A DNA stretch of 64,000 bases from an uncultured Hyphomonas sp. (lineage in GTDB: Bacteria > Pseudomonadota > Alphaproteobacteria > Caulobacterales > Hyphomonadaceae): the NCBI RefSeq assembly GCF_963678195.1, contig NZ_OY782759.1:2728001-2792000 (forward strand). The letters run 5' to 3'. The first letter of the stretch is position 1, and every line of letters begins with the position of its first letter. The notes under the pieces were generated by a model. That model was not told the DNA's origin. It searched no databases and saw only the letters and a program-made list of their open reading frames with translations. Both the position numbers and the translations under genes were made by a program. Below, in pieces: positions 28,374-36,605 of this stretch.

Positions 28374-29231
28374 CTAGAGGCCCTTCCACACACGTTTCGG
28401 GCATTTCTCGCCATCCATGAGCTTGCAGCGATAGAAGCTCATCAGCACCGTATCCGCCCGTCCCATCAGGTGATCCATGGGCACGAAGCCGACCGAAGCC
28501 TCCTTCGGGTCGACGGCCAGTTCACACCCTGCGCGATCCACGACATTGCCAACTGGCGGGCAGTGACCGGACAGGAACCGGCTATCCAGCGAGTTGTCGC
28601 GGTTGTCTCCCATCATGAAAAGATAGCCCTTCGGAACGATAAACAGGACGGTGTTATCGCCCCGGTCACCGGCTTCCTGGCGGTCCGTCATCCAGCTCTT
28701 GCCGTCTTCAGCCGTCTCGCGCCACTCATGTGCCGTCACGACCCAATTGGTGCCATGGGGCACGTAGCGGACGGTCCGGACATATTCGCTGGGGAGCGGT
28801 TCGCCATTGATATAGACCTGCTCATTGATCATCTGGATCTGGTCGCCCGGCAGGCCGATCACGCGCTTGATCATCACCTTGCCGGCATGCGGATGCTCGA
28901 ACACGACCACGTCACCGCGCTTGGGGTCGCGCGCAAAGATGCGCCCTTTCGGCAGCGGCAGGTAGCGGCCCAGGCTGAAGGGCAGCGAGTAGCGGTCATA
29001 ACCATAGGCGAACTTGGCCACCGCCACACGGTCGGACACCTGCAGCGTCGGCACCATGCTTTCGGAGGGAATCACCCGCTGCTCGTAAACGAGGCCGGAG
29101 AAGAGCATGAACAGCGGAACGAACACGGCGAGCGTCGCGCCCCATTCCTTCAGTTCCTGCTTGACCTTGTCGGCAAGTGTTTCGGGCGCCTCATCGGTGC
29201 CCTGCGCGGCCTTTTCGCCATCTCGTGCCAT
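28374..29231 (-). CDS. lepB: Signal peptidase I
   Basis: 285 residues from the ATG at 29231; a TTG eight codons upstream (29255) is an alternative. A single N-terminal membrane segment (ATLAVFVPLFMLFSGLVY) precedes the catalytic Ser in PSESMVPTL and the general-base Lys in GKVMIKRVIGLPGDQ; GDNRDNSLDSR is the last conserved box. It removes signal peptides from exported proteins at the inner membrane, and the many lipoproteins and secreted proteins here need it or Lsp. Confidence 0.96.
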   Translation of the reverse strand: MARDGEKAAQGTDEAPETLADKVKQELKEWGATLAVFVPLFMLFSGLVYEQRVIPSESMVPTLQVSDRVAVAKFAYGYDRYSLPFSLGRYLPLPKGRIFARDPKRGDVVVFEHPHAGKVMIKRVIGLPGDQIQMINEQVYINGEPLPSEYVRTVRYVPHGTNWVVTAHEWRETAEDGKSWMTDRQEAGDRGDNTVLFIVPKGYLFMMGDNRDNSLDSRFLSGHCPPVGNVVDRAGCELAVDPKEASVGFVPMDHLMGRADTVLMSFYRCKLMDGEKCPKRVWKGL

Positions 29232-29325
29232 CGAGGCCTCGCTCTTGTCTTTCAACAGGGGCCTTTCTTAGACGAAACCCCGGCTGAATGCGAAGCGTAA
29301 AACTGCCAATAGGCTGCAAATCAGG

Positions 29326-30393
29326 TCAGGTGGCCAGACTGTAGAGCGTCACGCCATCCGGCCCCGCCGCCGTCTTCACCTCACCGCGATAGATCAGGCA
29401 GTTGAGGTGCGCCAGCGCTTCACCGGTTGCCATGCCCTGCTCGTCCAGCGCGATCTTGCGGCCGAATATGGCGACGAACGTGTCCAGCACCTTGCGCGGT
29501 TTTTCCGCCAGCCGCTGTTTCAGGCGCGCCAGGGCCACCTCATGCCCGTCGATCAGGTGGCGCAGGCGTTTGTGTGCCCCCCGGAACGGCTCATTATGGG
29601 CCGGCAGGACCAGCACATCTGCCGGCAGGTGCGCCAGCAGCTTCTCGCAGCTCGACATCCAGTCCAGCAGCGGATTGGCCGCCGGTTCGGTCGGGTGAAC
29701 GGACACATTGGACGAGATTCGCGGCAGCAGCTGGTCGCCCGAGATAACACTGTTTTGAGCCGGGCAGAACAGGCAGACATGTTCCGGCGAGTGGCCGCTG
29801 CCGGTGATCACTTCCCAGGTTTCGCCGCCCATTTCGAATGTGTCGCCGTCGCTGAGCCGGAAGAAGCTGTCCGGCATTTTCGAGACGCCGCGCCCGAAGC
29901 CGCCGAAACGCTCGCGGTAATGATCCAGCGCCGCCTTGTCCCAGCCGGCCTTGCGGTAGAAGCTGATCCCCGCCTCCGGCGCCTCGCGGCCCGTATCGGA
30001 CACCAGCATGCGGCAGGTCGTATATTCCAGCCGGCTCATCCAGAGCTCGGCGCCATATTTGTAACAGAGCCAGCCTGCGCAGCCGACATGATCGGGATGC
30101 ATATGCGTGACGATCACGCGCTTCAGCGGCTTGTCGGCCGTCACGCGCGTGTCGAGGAGGGCTTGCCAGGCATCCCGCGTTTCCTTCAGCGGCATCCCTG
30201 TATCGACGATCGTCCAGCCATCATCATCTTCGATCAGCCAGACATTGATGAATTTCAGGGAGAAAGGCAGCGACATCCGGATCCACTGGATGCGCGGCGT
30301 GATCTCCATCATCTCGCCATGACCGGGTGCCGCCTCGCCGTGCAGATAGTCCAGCCCGGGGCGTTTGGGTGTCTTTGTCGTGAAACCGTCCAT
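29326..30393 (-). CDS. MBL-fold metallo-hydrolase
   Basis: About 355 residues from the ATG at 30393; a GTG at 30435 in the same frame is possible. Zinc motif THMHPDHVG, further metal ligands in GSGHSPEHVCLF and LPAHNEPFRG, and a C-terminal winged-helix-like extension typical of the LACTB2/glyoxalase-II-like group. Substrate unknown; many relatives cleave thioesters or act on RNA. It follows the RluF-like gene closely. Confidence 0.88.
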   Translation of the reverse strand: MDGFTTKTPKRPGLDYLHGEAAPGHGEMMEITPRIQWIRMSLPFSLKFINVWLIEDDDGWTIVDTGMPLKETRDAWQALLDTRVTADKPLKRVIVTHMHPDHVGCAGWLCYKYGAELWMSRLEYTTCRMLVSDTGREAPEAGISFYRKAGWDKAALDHYRERFGGFGRGVSKMPDSFFRLSDGDTFEMGGETWEVITGSGHSPEHVCLFCPAQNSVISGDQLLPRISSNVSVHPTEPAANPLLDWMSSCEKLLAHLPADVLVLPAHNEPFRGAHKRLRHLIDGHEVALARLKQRLAEKPRKVLDTFVAIFGRKIALDEQGMATGEALAHLNCLIYRGEVKTAAGPDGVTLYSLAT

Positions 30394-30445
30394 GCCGTCA
30401 GAATAGACCGGGCGCGCAAGCCGCCAAGCCGTCACGCAAGGTCAG

Positions 30446-31465
30446 CTATTTGATCGGGGTGCGCTTGCGGGGGCCGAGCTTGGTCCGTTTGAACTTCGCG
30501 CCGCGCATCGGATTGACGGGCTTTTCTTCCCGGCTGGAAGGCTTGCGGTCACCGCGGGGCGGGCCGCCTTTTCCGGACGGTTTGCCACCCGGCTTTCCGG
30601 CAGGTCTTCCTGTACGCGGTGGGCGATCTGGCCGTTCGGCCCGCGGTGGGCGGTCCGTACCTTCGCGCGGTTCACGAGGTTCGCGCGGTTTGCGAGGCCG
30701 GGGCGCGGCGCCACTCAGCAGCGCCTCCCGCTCGCGGGCACTGATCGGGCGCCACTTGCCCTCCGGCAGGCCTGCCAGCTCCAACGAGCCGATGCGCACG
30801 CGCATCAGGTCCACCACGCGCAGGTCCACCAGCTGGCACATGCGGCGGATCTGGCGATTCCGGCCCTCGTTCAGGATGAAGCGCAGCTCGTGCACCTTCA
30901 CCTGCTCCACTTCCGCCGGCTTCAGCTTGCGCCCGTCCAGCTCAAGACCATGGCGCAGCAGGGCCAACTTGTCCGGCGTCACATCGCCCTTCACCTTGAC
31001 CAGATATTCCTTGTCGACCGTGCTCTCAGGCCCGATCAGTGCCTTTGCCAGCACGCCGTCTTCCGACAGGACCAGCAGGCCGCGGCTGTCCTTGTCGAGC
31101 CGGCCGAGCGGCGCGAGCTTGTTGTACCGGCCGGGAATCGCGTGGGATTTTCCCGACAGCGTCGCAGCCGTAATCAGGCGCACGGCGGGAATTTCACCCG
31201 CTTCAGGCGTGCCGGAGACGATGCCTTCCGGCTTGTGGAAAATCAGCGACAGCCGGTTGTCCAGCTGGCGCGTCGCCTTCTGCAGCAGGGTCAGCGTCTG
31301 GCCGGCTTCGATCTTCTGGCCGGCCACCGCCGCCTCGCCGTCGACCTTGACCAGGCCCTTCAGGATCAGCGCATCCGCTTCGCGGCGCGAGCACACGCCT
31401 TCCTCGGCAAGCCATTTATTGATGCGCAGCGGTTCGGCGCCTTCATATGTCTTGGTCCAGGCCAT
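30446..31465 (-). CDS. RluF-like 23S rRNA pseudouridine synthase with long basic tail
   Basis: 339 residues. S4 RNA-binding domain at about 12-60 (RINKWLAEEGVCSRREADALI), catalytic aspartate in LGRLDKDSRGLLVLS, and NEGRNRQIRRMCQ, the RluF/RsuA-family signature (NRQIRRMC favours RluF over RluB). From about residue 250 to the end the protein is a Pro/Arg/Lys/Gly-rich disordered tail, probably RNA-binding. It isomerises a uridine in 23S rRNA; the exact site is inferred. Confidence 0.9.
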   Translation of the reverse strand: MAWTKTYEGAEPLRINKWLAEEGVCSRREADALILKGLVKVDGEAAVAGQKIEAGQTLTLLQKATRQLDNRLSLIFHKPEGIVSGTPEAGEIPAVRLITAATLSGKSHAIPGRYNKLAPLGRLDKDSRGLLVLSEDGVLAKALIGPESTVDKEYLVKVKGDVTPDKLALLRHGLELDGRKLKPAEVEQVKVHELRFILNEGRNRQIRRMCQLVDLRVVDLMRVRIGSLELAGLPEGKWRPISAREREALLSGAAPRPRKPREPREPREGTDRPPRAERPDRPPRTGRPAGKPGGKPSGKGGPPRGDRKPSSREEKPVNPMRGAKFKRTKLGPRKRTPIK

Positions 31466-31579
31466 GATGTGTCGGTTTCCTGCCGCTTCCTGTGCCCCTC
31501 TTATCGGCCCGCCAACCGCCCCGCAACCGACGCGCTCACTGTTGGATAAGCCCCGCCTCAGGCAATCACGAACACCCTA

Positions 31580-31609
31580 TATACACCGTATATGGACCAT
31601 CTATACGGT
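31580..31609. promoter_or_regulatory. Overlapping palindromes upstream of the MFS exporter gene
   Basis: Two overlapping inverted repeats: TATAC-ACC-GTATA (31580-31592) and ACCGTATA with TATACGGT separated by nine bases (31585-31609). They share the middle half-site. They lie in the divergent gap between the RluF-like gene and the exporter, about 80 bp before the exporter ATG, as expected for a TetR/MarR/GntR-type operator overlapping a promoter. Confidence 0.5.
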
Positions 31610-31686
31610 CAGCCCGGCCCGGACAGACCCGCTGTCACATTTCCCCCATCGACAGACAGGCAGGTTTCTCCGATAAGCCCGCCTCC

Positions 31687-32859
31687 ATGAAAACCGCCTC
31701 CGCCCCCTGGCTCGCTTTTGCACTCCTGCTGCTCGGCACGACCCTCGGCCTTGCCGGGACAGACCTTGTGCTGCCTGCCGTGCCCGGCCTGCCGGATGAG
31801 CTGGGCGGCAGCGCGGCCACGGCCCAGCTGGTGCTGGCCGCCTTTGTGGCAGGCGGCTGTATCGGTCTCATCCTGTTCGGAGAACTTGGCGCACGGGTTG
31901 ACCAGCGCCGCCTTCTTGTCGGCAGCCTGATCGCCTACGCCCTTGTCTCGCTCGCCTGCGCGCTGGCGCCGTCCCTGCCCGCGCTTGTCGGCCTGCGCTT
32001 CCTGCACGGGCTGAGCGGTGCGGCCGCCGCCGTATTCGCGCCGGGCATGATCCGCGCCATGTTCAGCGAGGCGGGCGCCGTGCGCGCCCTCGGCCTGATG
32101 GGCAGCGTCGAGTCGCTGGTGCCAGCGCTGGCCCCGGTCGCAGGCGTCTGGCTGCTGGCAGGGTTCGGCTGGACCAGTTCATTCTATGTTATCGCCGTAC
32201 TCAGCCTGATCGTGGCGGCACTCGTCCGCACGCTCGGCAGGAGCCTGCCGGTTCCACCGCCGACGCGCAGCCAGGGCAGCTATATCCGCCTACTGAAGAA
32301 CCCGGCCTATATGCGGTATGCCCTCAGCCAGGCCTGCACGCTGGGCGGGCTGCTGATCTTCGTCTTCGGCGCCCCGGCCATGATGACCAGGGCACTGGGG
32401 CTCAGCCTCAATGCCTTCATTCTCATGCAGGTCACCGGCATCGCCTTCTTCATCCTGGCCTCGAACCTCGCCGGGCGCCTGGCAGACATGTTCGGCGCCG
32501 AGCGGATGATCCTCGCCGGGTCGGCCATATCGGCGCTCGGCCTGATCGGACTGTCCATCTACGGCAACGCAGGCAGAACCGACCCGCTGGTGATCACCGC
32601 CCTGTTCGTGCCGGTAAACCTCGGCCTTGGCCTGCGCGGCCCGCCGGGCTTCTTCCACGCCATCCTCGCCGCGGAAGGGGACGATGCCCGCGGCGCGGCG
32701 CTCGTGATCCTGTTCATCCTGTCAATGACGGCAACCGGCACAGCCATTGCCGCCCCTCTGGTGACCGCCGGCCTTTCCCCGCTGGCAGGGGTCGCGGCGT
32801 CATTCTCCTGCGTTTCGGTTATGCTGCTGGTGTTGTTGCGGCCGCTGAAAGCCCGGTAA
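31687..32859 (+). CDS. Bcr/CflA-like MFS drug exporter
   Basis: 390 residues from MKTASAPWLAFALLL; the frame is open 65 codons further upstream, but that part covers the palindromic control region. Twelve hydrophobic segments fit a major facilitator. LVLPAVPGLPDELG near the first membrane helix and RFLHGLSGAAAAVFAPGMIRAMF are like Bcr/CflA exporters; GRLADMFGAERMIL is the second-half loop. A proton-driven efflux role is likely; the drug is unknown. No regulator gene is adjacent, so the operator-like repeats must be bound by a factor coded elsewhere or by an undetected neighbour. Confidence 0.87.
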   Translation: MKTASAPWLAFALLLLGTTLGLAGTDLVLPAVPGLPDELGGSAATAQLVLAAFVAGGCIGLILFGELGARVDQRRLLVGSLIAYALVSLACALAPSLPALVGLRFLHGLSGAAAAVFAPGMIRAMFSEAGAVRALGLMGSVESLVPALAPVAGVWLLAGFGWTSSFYVIAVLSLIVAALVRTLGRSLPVPPPTRSQGSYIRLLKNPAYMRYALSQACTLGGLLIFVFGAPAMMTRALGLSLNAFILMQVTGIAFFILASNLAGRLADMFGAERMILAGSAISALGLIGLSIYGNAGRTDPLVITALFVPVNLGLGLRGPPGFFHAILAAEGDDARGAALVILFILSMTATGTAIAAPLVTAGLSPLAGVAASFSCVSVMLLVLLRPLKAR

Positions 32860-33083
32860 ACCCGGGAGATTTTCAGCAATCTGAACATTTCTTTCCGGAT
32901 AAACGCAGACTTTCCCTTGTAAAGTGCCTGAAACCCCTTAGATGAGTGTTTCGACTTTTCGCCGGACAATCAGGCATCGAATGTCAGGGCTTGCCCTGCC
33001 ACTTTATCAGAGACCTCCCAAACAAAACTCGAACTTCCGCGAGCCCGCATGTTGCAGGCCCGCACTATATACAGGAGTGTCCC

Positions 33084-33293
33084 ATGACCAGTGGCACCGT
33101 AAAATTCTACAACGACCAAAAAGGCTTCGGCTTTATCGCTCCGGACGATGGCGGCACTGATGTGTTCGTCCACGCAACCGCGCTTGAGCGCGCCGGCATG
33201 CGCATGCTGAACGAAGGCCAGAAGGTTTCCTACACCACGGCCGTCGACAAGCGTAACGGCAAAACTGCCGTCGACACGATCGAAGCCGAATAG
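33084..33293 (+). CDS. Cold-shock protein (CspA family)
   Basis: 69 residues: GTVKFYNDQKGFGFIAPDD carries both RNP1 (KGFGFI) and the N-terminal motif, and DVFVHATALERAG holds RNP2 (VFVHA). The ATG at 33084 has an AGGAG ribosome site at 33073-33077; longer open frames upstream are leader sequence. It binds single-stranded RNA/DNA as a chaperone. The 220-bp leader between the MFS gene and this ATG is long enough to act as a cold-responsive untranslated region, as in other csp genes. Confidence 0.96.
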   Translation: MTSGTVKFYNDQKGFGFIAPDDGGTDVFVHATALERAGMRMLNEGQKVSYTTAVDKRNGKTAVDTIEAE

Positions 33294-33306
33294 TCCTTCC
33301 GGACTA
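33291..33306 (+). other. Small hairpin spanning the csp stop codon
   Basis: TAGTCC-TTCC-GGACTA, a perfect six-base stem with a four-base loop that includes the TAG stop. No T-tract follows. It may stabilise the mRNA 3' end ahead of the main terminator. Confidence 0.4.
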
Positions 33307-33319
33307 TCAGGTTAAGAAA

Positions 33320-33351
33320 GGCCGCATCCTCCGGGAGGCGGCCTTTTTTTT
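33320..33351 (+). terminator. Rho-independent terminator of the csp gene
   Basis: GGCCGC (33320-33325) pairs with GCGGCC (33338-33343), with further CTCC/GGAG pairing inside the loop region, followed by a run of eight T. It lies 27 bp after the stop codon and before the convergent DUF3833 gene. Confidence 0.92.
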
Positions 33352-33363
33352 CATTAGGGCTGC

Positions 33364-33903
33364 CTATTCCGCATCTTCCTCAGCCGGTTCCATGACCAGC
33401 GAGACCGATCCGACGCGGAAGCCGAACCAACCGACGGTCGCCGTATTCAGCACGTTGCCGCTGCCGTCATTGGCCAGCACATCCCGGAAGCGTACCTTGC
33501 GGCCCTTGCCGTTTTCCGACGGCAGGACGACGTCATATTCCAGGCGGAAGGCGCGCCCGTCCTGATAGCCGCGCGCGGTGCCGACGACGTCTTCGCGGGT
33601 GCCGGTGTATTCGCCCGGCGCGACGCGTTGGAGCTTCCAGGTTTTCTTGTCCTTTTCGCCATCGTCATAGACGAAGTCCTCGACCAGGGTGAACGTCTGG
33701 CCGTCCCATGTCCCGGTCAGCTGGGCAGTGAAGGTGCGATGCACGCCGGTGATCGACTTGAACTCTCCGCGCGCCACATGGGCGCCGGCAAGGTCGCGTT
33801 CGATGACAAAGGCGTCGCCTGCGGCATCGTCCGGCACGGGCGGCCGGGTGGCGCAGGCGGTGACAAGAGCGAGGGCGGCGAGGGCTGGAAGTTGTTTTTT
33901 CAT
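33364..33903 (-). CDS. DUF3833 family lipoprotein
   Basis: 179 residues from MKKQLPALAALALVTACATRPP, lipidated Cys17. The mature part shows DUF3833 features: VARGEFKSITGVHRTF, WDGQTFTLVEDFVYDDGEKDKKTW, YTGTREDVVGTARGYQDGRAFRLEY. A predominantly beta, calycin-like fold on the outer membrane is likely. Function unknown. Confidence 0.87.
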   Translation of the reverse strand: MKKQLPALAALALVTACATRPPVPDDAAGDAFVIERDLAGAHVARGEFKSITGVHRTFTAQLTGTWDGQTFTLVEDFVYDDGEKDKKTWKLQRVAPGEYTGTREDVVGTARGYQDGRAFRLEYDVVLPSENGKGRKVRFRDVLANDGSGNVLNTATVGWFGFRVGSVSLVMEPAEEDAE

Positions 33904-33980
33904 GCCCCTGTTACGGCGCATGCCGGCAATCGGATGACTGCGCGCGGCGCGCCCGGGCCAGCAGAGCGGCGAAAGCCCGG

Positions 33981-35750
33981 TCAGATCCCGAACAGGGCTT
34001 CGCTGCCTTCCAGGAAGGTCTGGCCACCTTCGGTGATGCCGGGCACGCGACCCGGCGCTTCGGCGAGCGCGGTTTCCGCAAAGAAGCCTGCAAGGGCGAG
34101 GTTGCGGGCGCGGGTGGCCGTATCGCTGGAGCGGGCAGCCGTTGCAGCGCGCGTCAGGAAGTGGCCGCCGATCACATCGCCTGCCAGCGCAAGATAAGCC
34201 GTCGCCCCGGCGAGCGCCTTGTCCTGATCGCGGTCTTTCATGGCCGTCAGCATCCAGTCCGTCGCTTCGCGCAGCGCATCGGCGCCGGCGCGCAGGCGGT
34301 CTGCGATCTGGACGAGTTGAGGCTCGTTCGTGGCGCGGGCTTCGCGGATGGTGGCGTCGATGTCACCGAGGATCAGGCGCATGGACTCGCCATTCGTGCC
34401 GGAAAGTTTGCGGCCGACAAGGTCGATGGCCTGAATGCCGTTCGTGCCTTCATAGATCGGCGCGATGCGGGAGTCGCGATAAAGCTGGGCCGCCAGCGTT
34501 TCGTTCATGAACCCCATACCGCCATGGATCTGCAGGCCGAGGCTCGCAACATCGACGCCCATGTCGGTCGACCAGGCCTTGGCAATCGGCGTCAGCAGGT
34601 CTTCGCGCAGCTTGGCCGCGTGGCGCGCCTGCTCGTCCGTCGCCGCGTCGCCAAGGTCTGCCGCGACACCGCAGGCATAGCAGATGGCCCGGGCTGCCGC
34701 GACGCGGGCGCGCATGGTCGTCAGGGTACGGCGCACATCGGCATGGTGAAGGATCGGGGCGGGGCCGTCCACACCCTGCACTTTGCCCTGCTTGCGCTCC
34801 TGCGCATAGGTGAACGCGGTCTGATACGCCGCCTCGCCCACGGCGACGCCCTCAAGGCCGACATTCAGGCGCGCCGAGTTCATCATCGTGAACATGCAAG
34901 CCAGGCCCTTGTTTGCCTCACCGATCAGCCAGCCTGTGGCGCCGTCATACTCCATCACGCAGGTGGGGGAGGCGTGGATGCCGATCTTCTTCTCAAGACC
35001 GATACATTTCAGGCTGTTGCGCGCGCCGAGACTGCCATCCTCATTGACGAGGAATTTCGGCACCAGGAACAGCGATACGCCGCGCGACCCGGCCGGGGCA
35101 TCCGGCAGGCGGGCGAGGACCAGGTGGATGATGTTCTCGGCGATGTCATGGTCGCCCCAGGTGATGAAGATCTTCTGGCCGGAAATCGCATAGGAGCCGT
35201 CTTCGTTCGGCACGGCCTTCGTCTTCAGCGCGCCGACGTCGGAGCCGGCCTGCGGCTCGGTCAGATTCATCGTGCCGGTCCAGTTCCCGGCGACGAGGTT
35301 CGGCAGATAGGTCTGCTTCTGTGCATCCGTGCCGTGTGCCAGCAGCGCCTCGATGGCGCCAAAGCTGAGCATGGGGCAGAGACCGAACGACATGTTCGCT
35401 GCGTGGATCATCTCCATGACCGCCAGCGCGAGCGCCTTCGGCAGGCCCTGGCCGCCCCATTCCTCCGGCGCCGACAGGCCCATCCAGCCGCCCTCACGGA
35501 ACTGGGCATAGGCCTCGGCAAAGCCCGGCGCGGCCTTGACGCCGTCCTCGGTGAGCTGCGCCCCGGCCGCATCGCCGGACTGGTTGAGCGGCGCCAGCAC
35601 GTCGCGCGCCAGCTTCCCGGCTTCTTCCAGAATCGGTGTGATCAGATCGGCATCATAAGCCTCGAAACCCGGCAGGCCTTCCAGCTTTGGCAGGCCGGCA
35701 ACAGCCTGCAGCGTGAAAGCCATGTCGTGGATCGGGGCGTCATAGGCCAT
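33981..35750 (-). CDS. Acyl-CoA dehydrogenase, long form (DmdC-like)
   Basis: 589 residues, about 200 more than a standard acyl-CoA dehydrogenase, with a C-terminal extra helical domain. Start chosen at MAYDAPIHDMAFTL; the upstream frame is unrelated. Motifs: MNLTEPQAGSDVGALKT, IFITWGDHD (FAD/substrate), ASPTCVMEYDGATGWLIG, and IAPIYEGTNGIQAIDLVGRKL with the usual catalytic Glu. Relatives include 3-methylmercaptopropionyl-CoA dehydrogenase DmdC and broad fatty acyl-CoA dehydrogenases; the substrate cannot be settled from sequence. Confidence 0.9.
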   Translation of the reverse strand: MAYDAPIHDMAFTLQAVAGLPKLEGLPGFEAYDADLITPILEEAGKLARDVLAPLNQSGDAAGAQLTEDGVKAAPGFAEAYAQFREGGWMGLSAPEEWGGQGLPKALALAVMEMIHAANMSFGLCPMLSFGAIEALLAHGTDAQKQTYLPNLVAGNWTGTMNLTEPQAGSDVGALKTKAVPNEDGSYAISGQKIFITWGDHDIAENIIHLVLARLPDAPAGSRGVSLFLVPKFLVNEDGSLGARNSLKCIGLEKKIGIHASPTCVMEYDGATGWLIGEANKGLACMFTMMNSARLNVGLEGVAVGEAAYQTAFTYAQERKQGKVQGVDGPAPILHHADVRRTLTTMRARVAAARAICYACGVAADLGDAATDEQARHAAKLREDLLTPIAKAWSTDMGVDVASLGLQIHGGMGFMNETLAAQLYRDSRIAPIYEGTNGIQAIDLVGRKLSGTNGESMRLILGDIDATIREARATNEPQLVQIADRLRAGADALREATDWMLTAMKDRDQDKALAGATAYLALAGDVIGGHFLTRAATAARSSDTATRARNLALAGFFAETALAEAPGRVPGITEGGQTFLEGSEALFGI

Positions 35751-35869
35751 CAATTTGTCTCCGATAGTGCATAAGTGATATTGGGCGCAGGCTTTAGCGC
35801 ACCTGTGGCGACTGTCCAGCGGCGCACTATACTGTGGGGCAACCTGAGCAACAAAAGGCACTAACACCC

Positions 35870-36595
35870 ATGCGCACATTCCTCCTTTCCGTTTCTGCAA
35901 TCGCCCTCGCCGCCTGTGGCGCCCCGGCAACCAGCGAAGCTACACCGGCCGCCCCGGAAACGGCTGTCGCTGAAACCACGGCAGGCCCTGCCGAAGCCCC
36001 GGCGCCGGAACTCGGCCCGGCCGGCCTCTATGATCTCGATCTCAGCCACGCCTCGCTGACCTGGAAGATCAGCCATTTCGGCCTGTCCAACTACACGGCC
36101 CGCTTCACCGGCATCTCCGGCACGCTGGACTTCGATCCGGAAGACCTGTCGGCCAGCCAGCTGGACATCACGGTCGACCCGGCCTCTGTCGAGACCGATT
36201 ACCCGTTTGATTTCAAGGCCGGCCATCCGGACAGCCCGTTCGACACGTTCGACCAGGAAATCTCCGAGAGCGAGAGCTACTTCAATTCCTCGGCGTTCCC
36301 GGAAATCACGTTCAAGTCCACCGACGTCACCGCGACCGGCCCCAATACCGGCACGGTCACCGGCGACCTGACCTTCCGCGGTATCACCAAGCCGGTGACA
36401 TTGGACGTGACCTATAACGGCACCGCCACCTTCCCGTGGGCACCGGATTCGCCGCGCCTCGGCTTCTCGGCGACCGGCTCGCTGAAGCGGTCCGATTTCG
36501 GCCTGGACATCATGGTGCCGAGCCTCAGCGATGAAGTGGACTTGCTGATCGAAGCAGAATTCGCGAAGCCTGCGGACGCCACCGAATCCGAATAA
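35870..36595 (+). CDS. YceI-family lipoprotein
   Basis: 241 residues from MRTFLLSVSAIALAACG, lipidated Cys16, then an Ala/Pro/Glu/Thr linker (20-58) and a YceI lipocalin-like domain (YDLDLSHASLTWKISHFGLSNYTARFTG, LTFRGITKPVTLDVTYNG, FSATGSLKRSDFGLD). YceI proteins bind polyisoprenoids and are found beside cytochrome b561. The next gene, 10 bp on, is a cytochrome b561 fused to a second YceI domain. Confidence 0.93.
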   Translation: MRTFLLSVSAIALAACGAPATSEATPAAPETAVAETTAGPAEAPAPELGPAGLYDLDLSHASLTWKISHFGLSNYTARFTGISGTLDFDPEDLSASQLDITVDPASVETDYPFDFKAGHPDSPFDTFDQEISESESYFNSSAFPEITFKSTDVTATGPNTGTVTGDLTFRGITKPVTLDVTYNGTATFPWAPDSPRLGFSATGSLKRSDFGLDIMVPSLSDEVDLLIEAEFAKPADATESE

Positions 36596-36605
36596 GGCCA
36601 CACCC

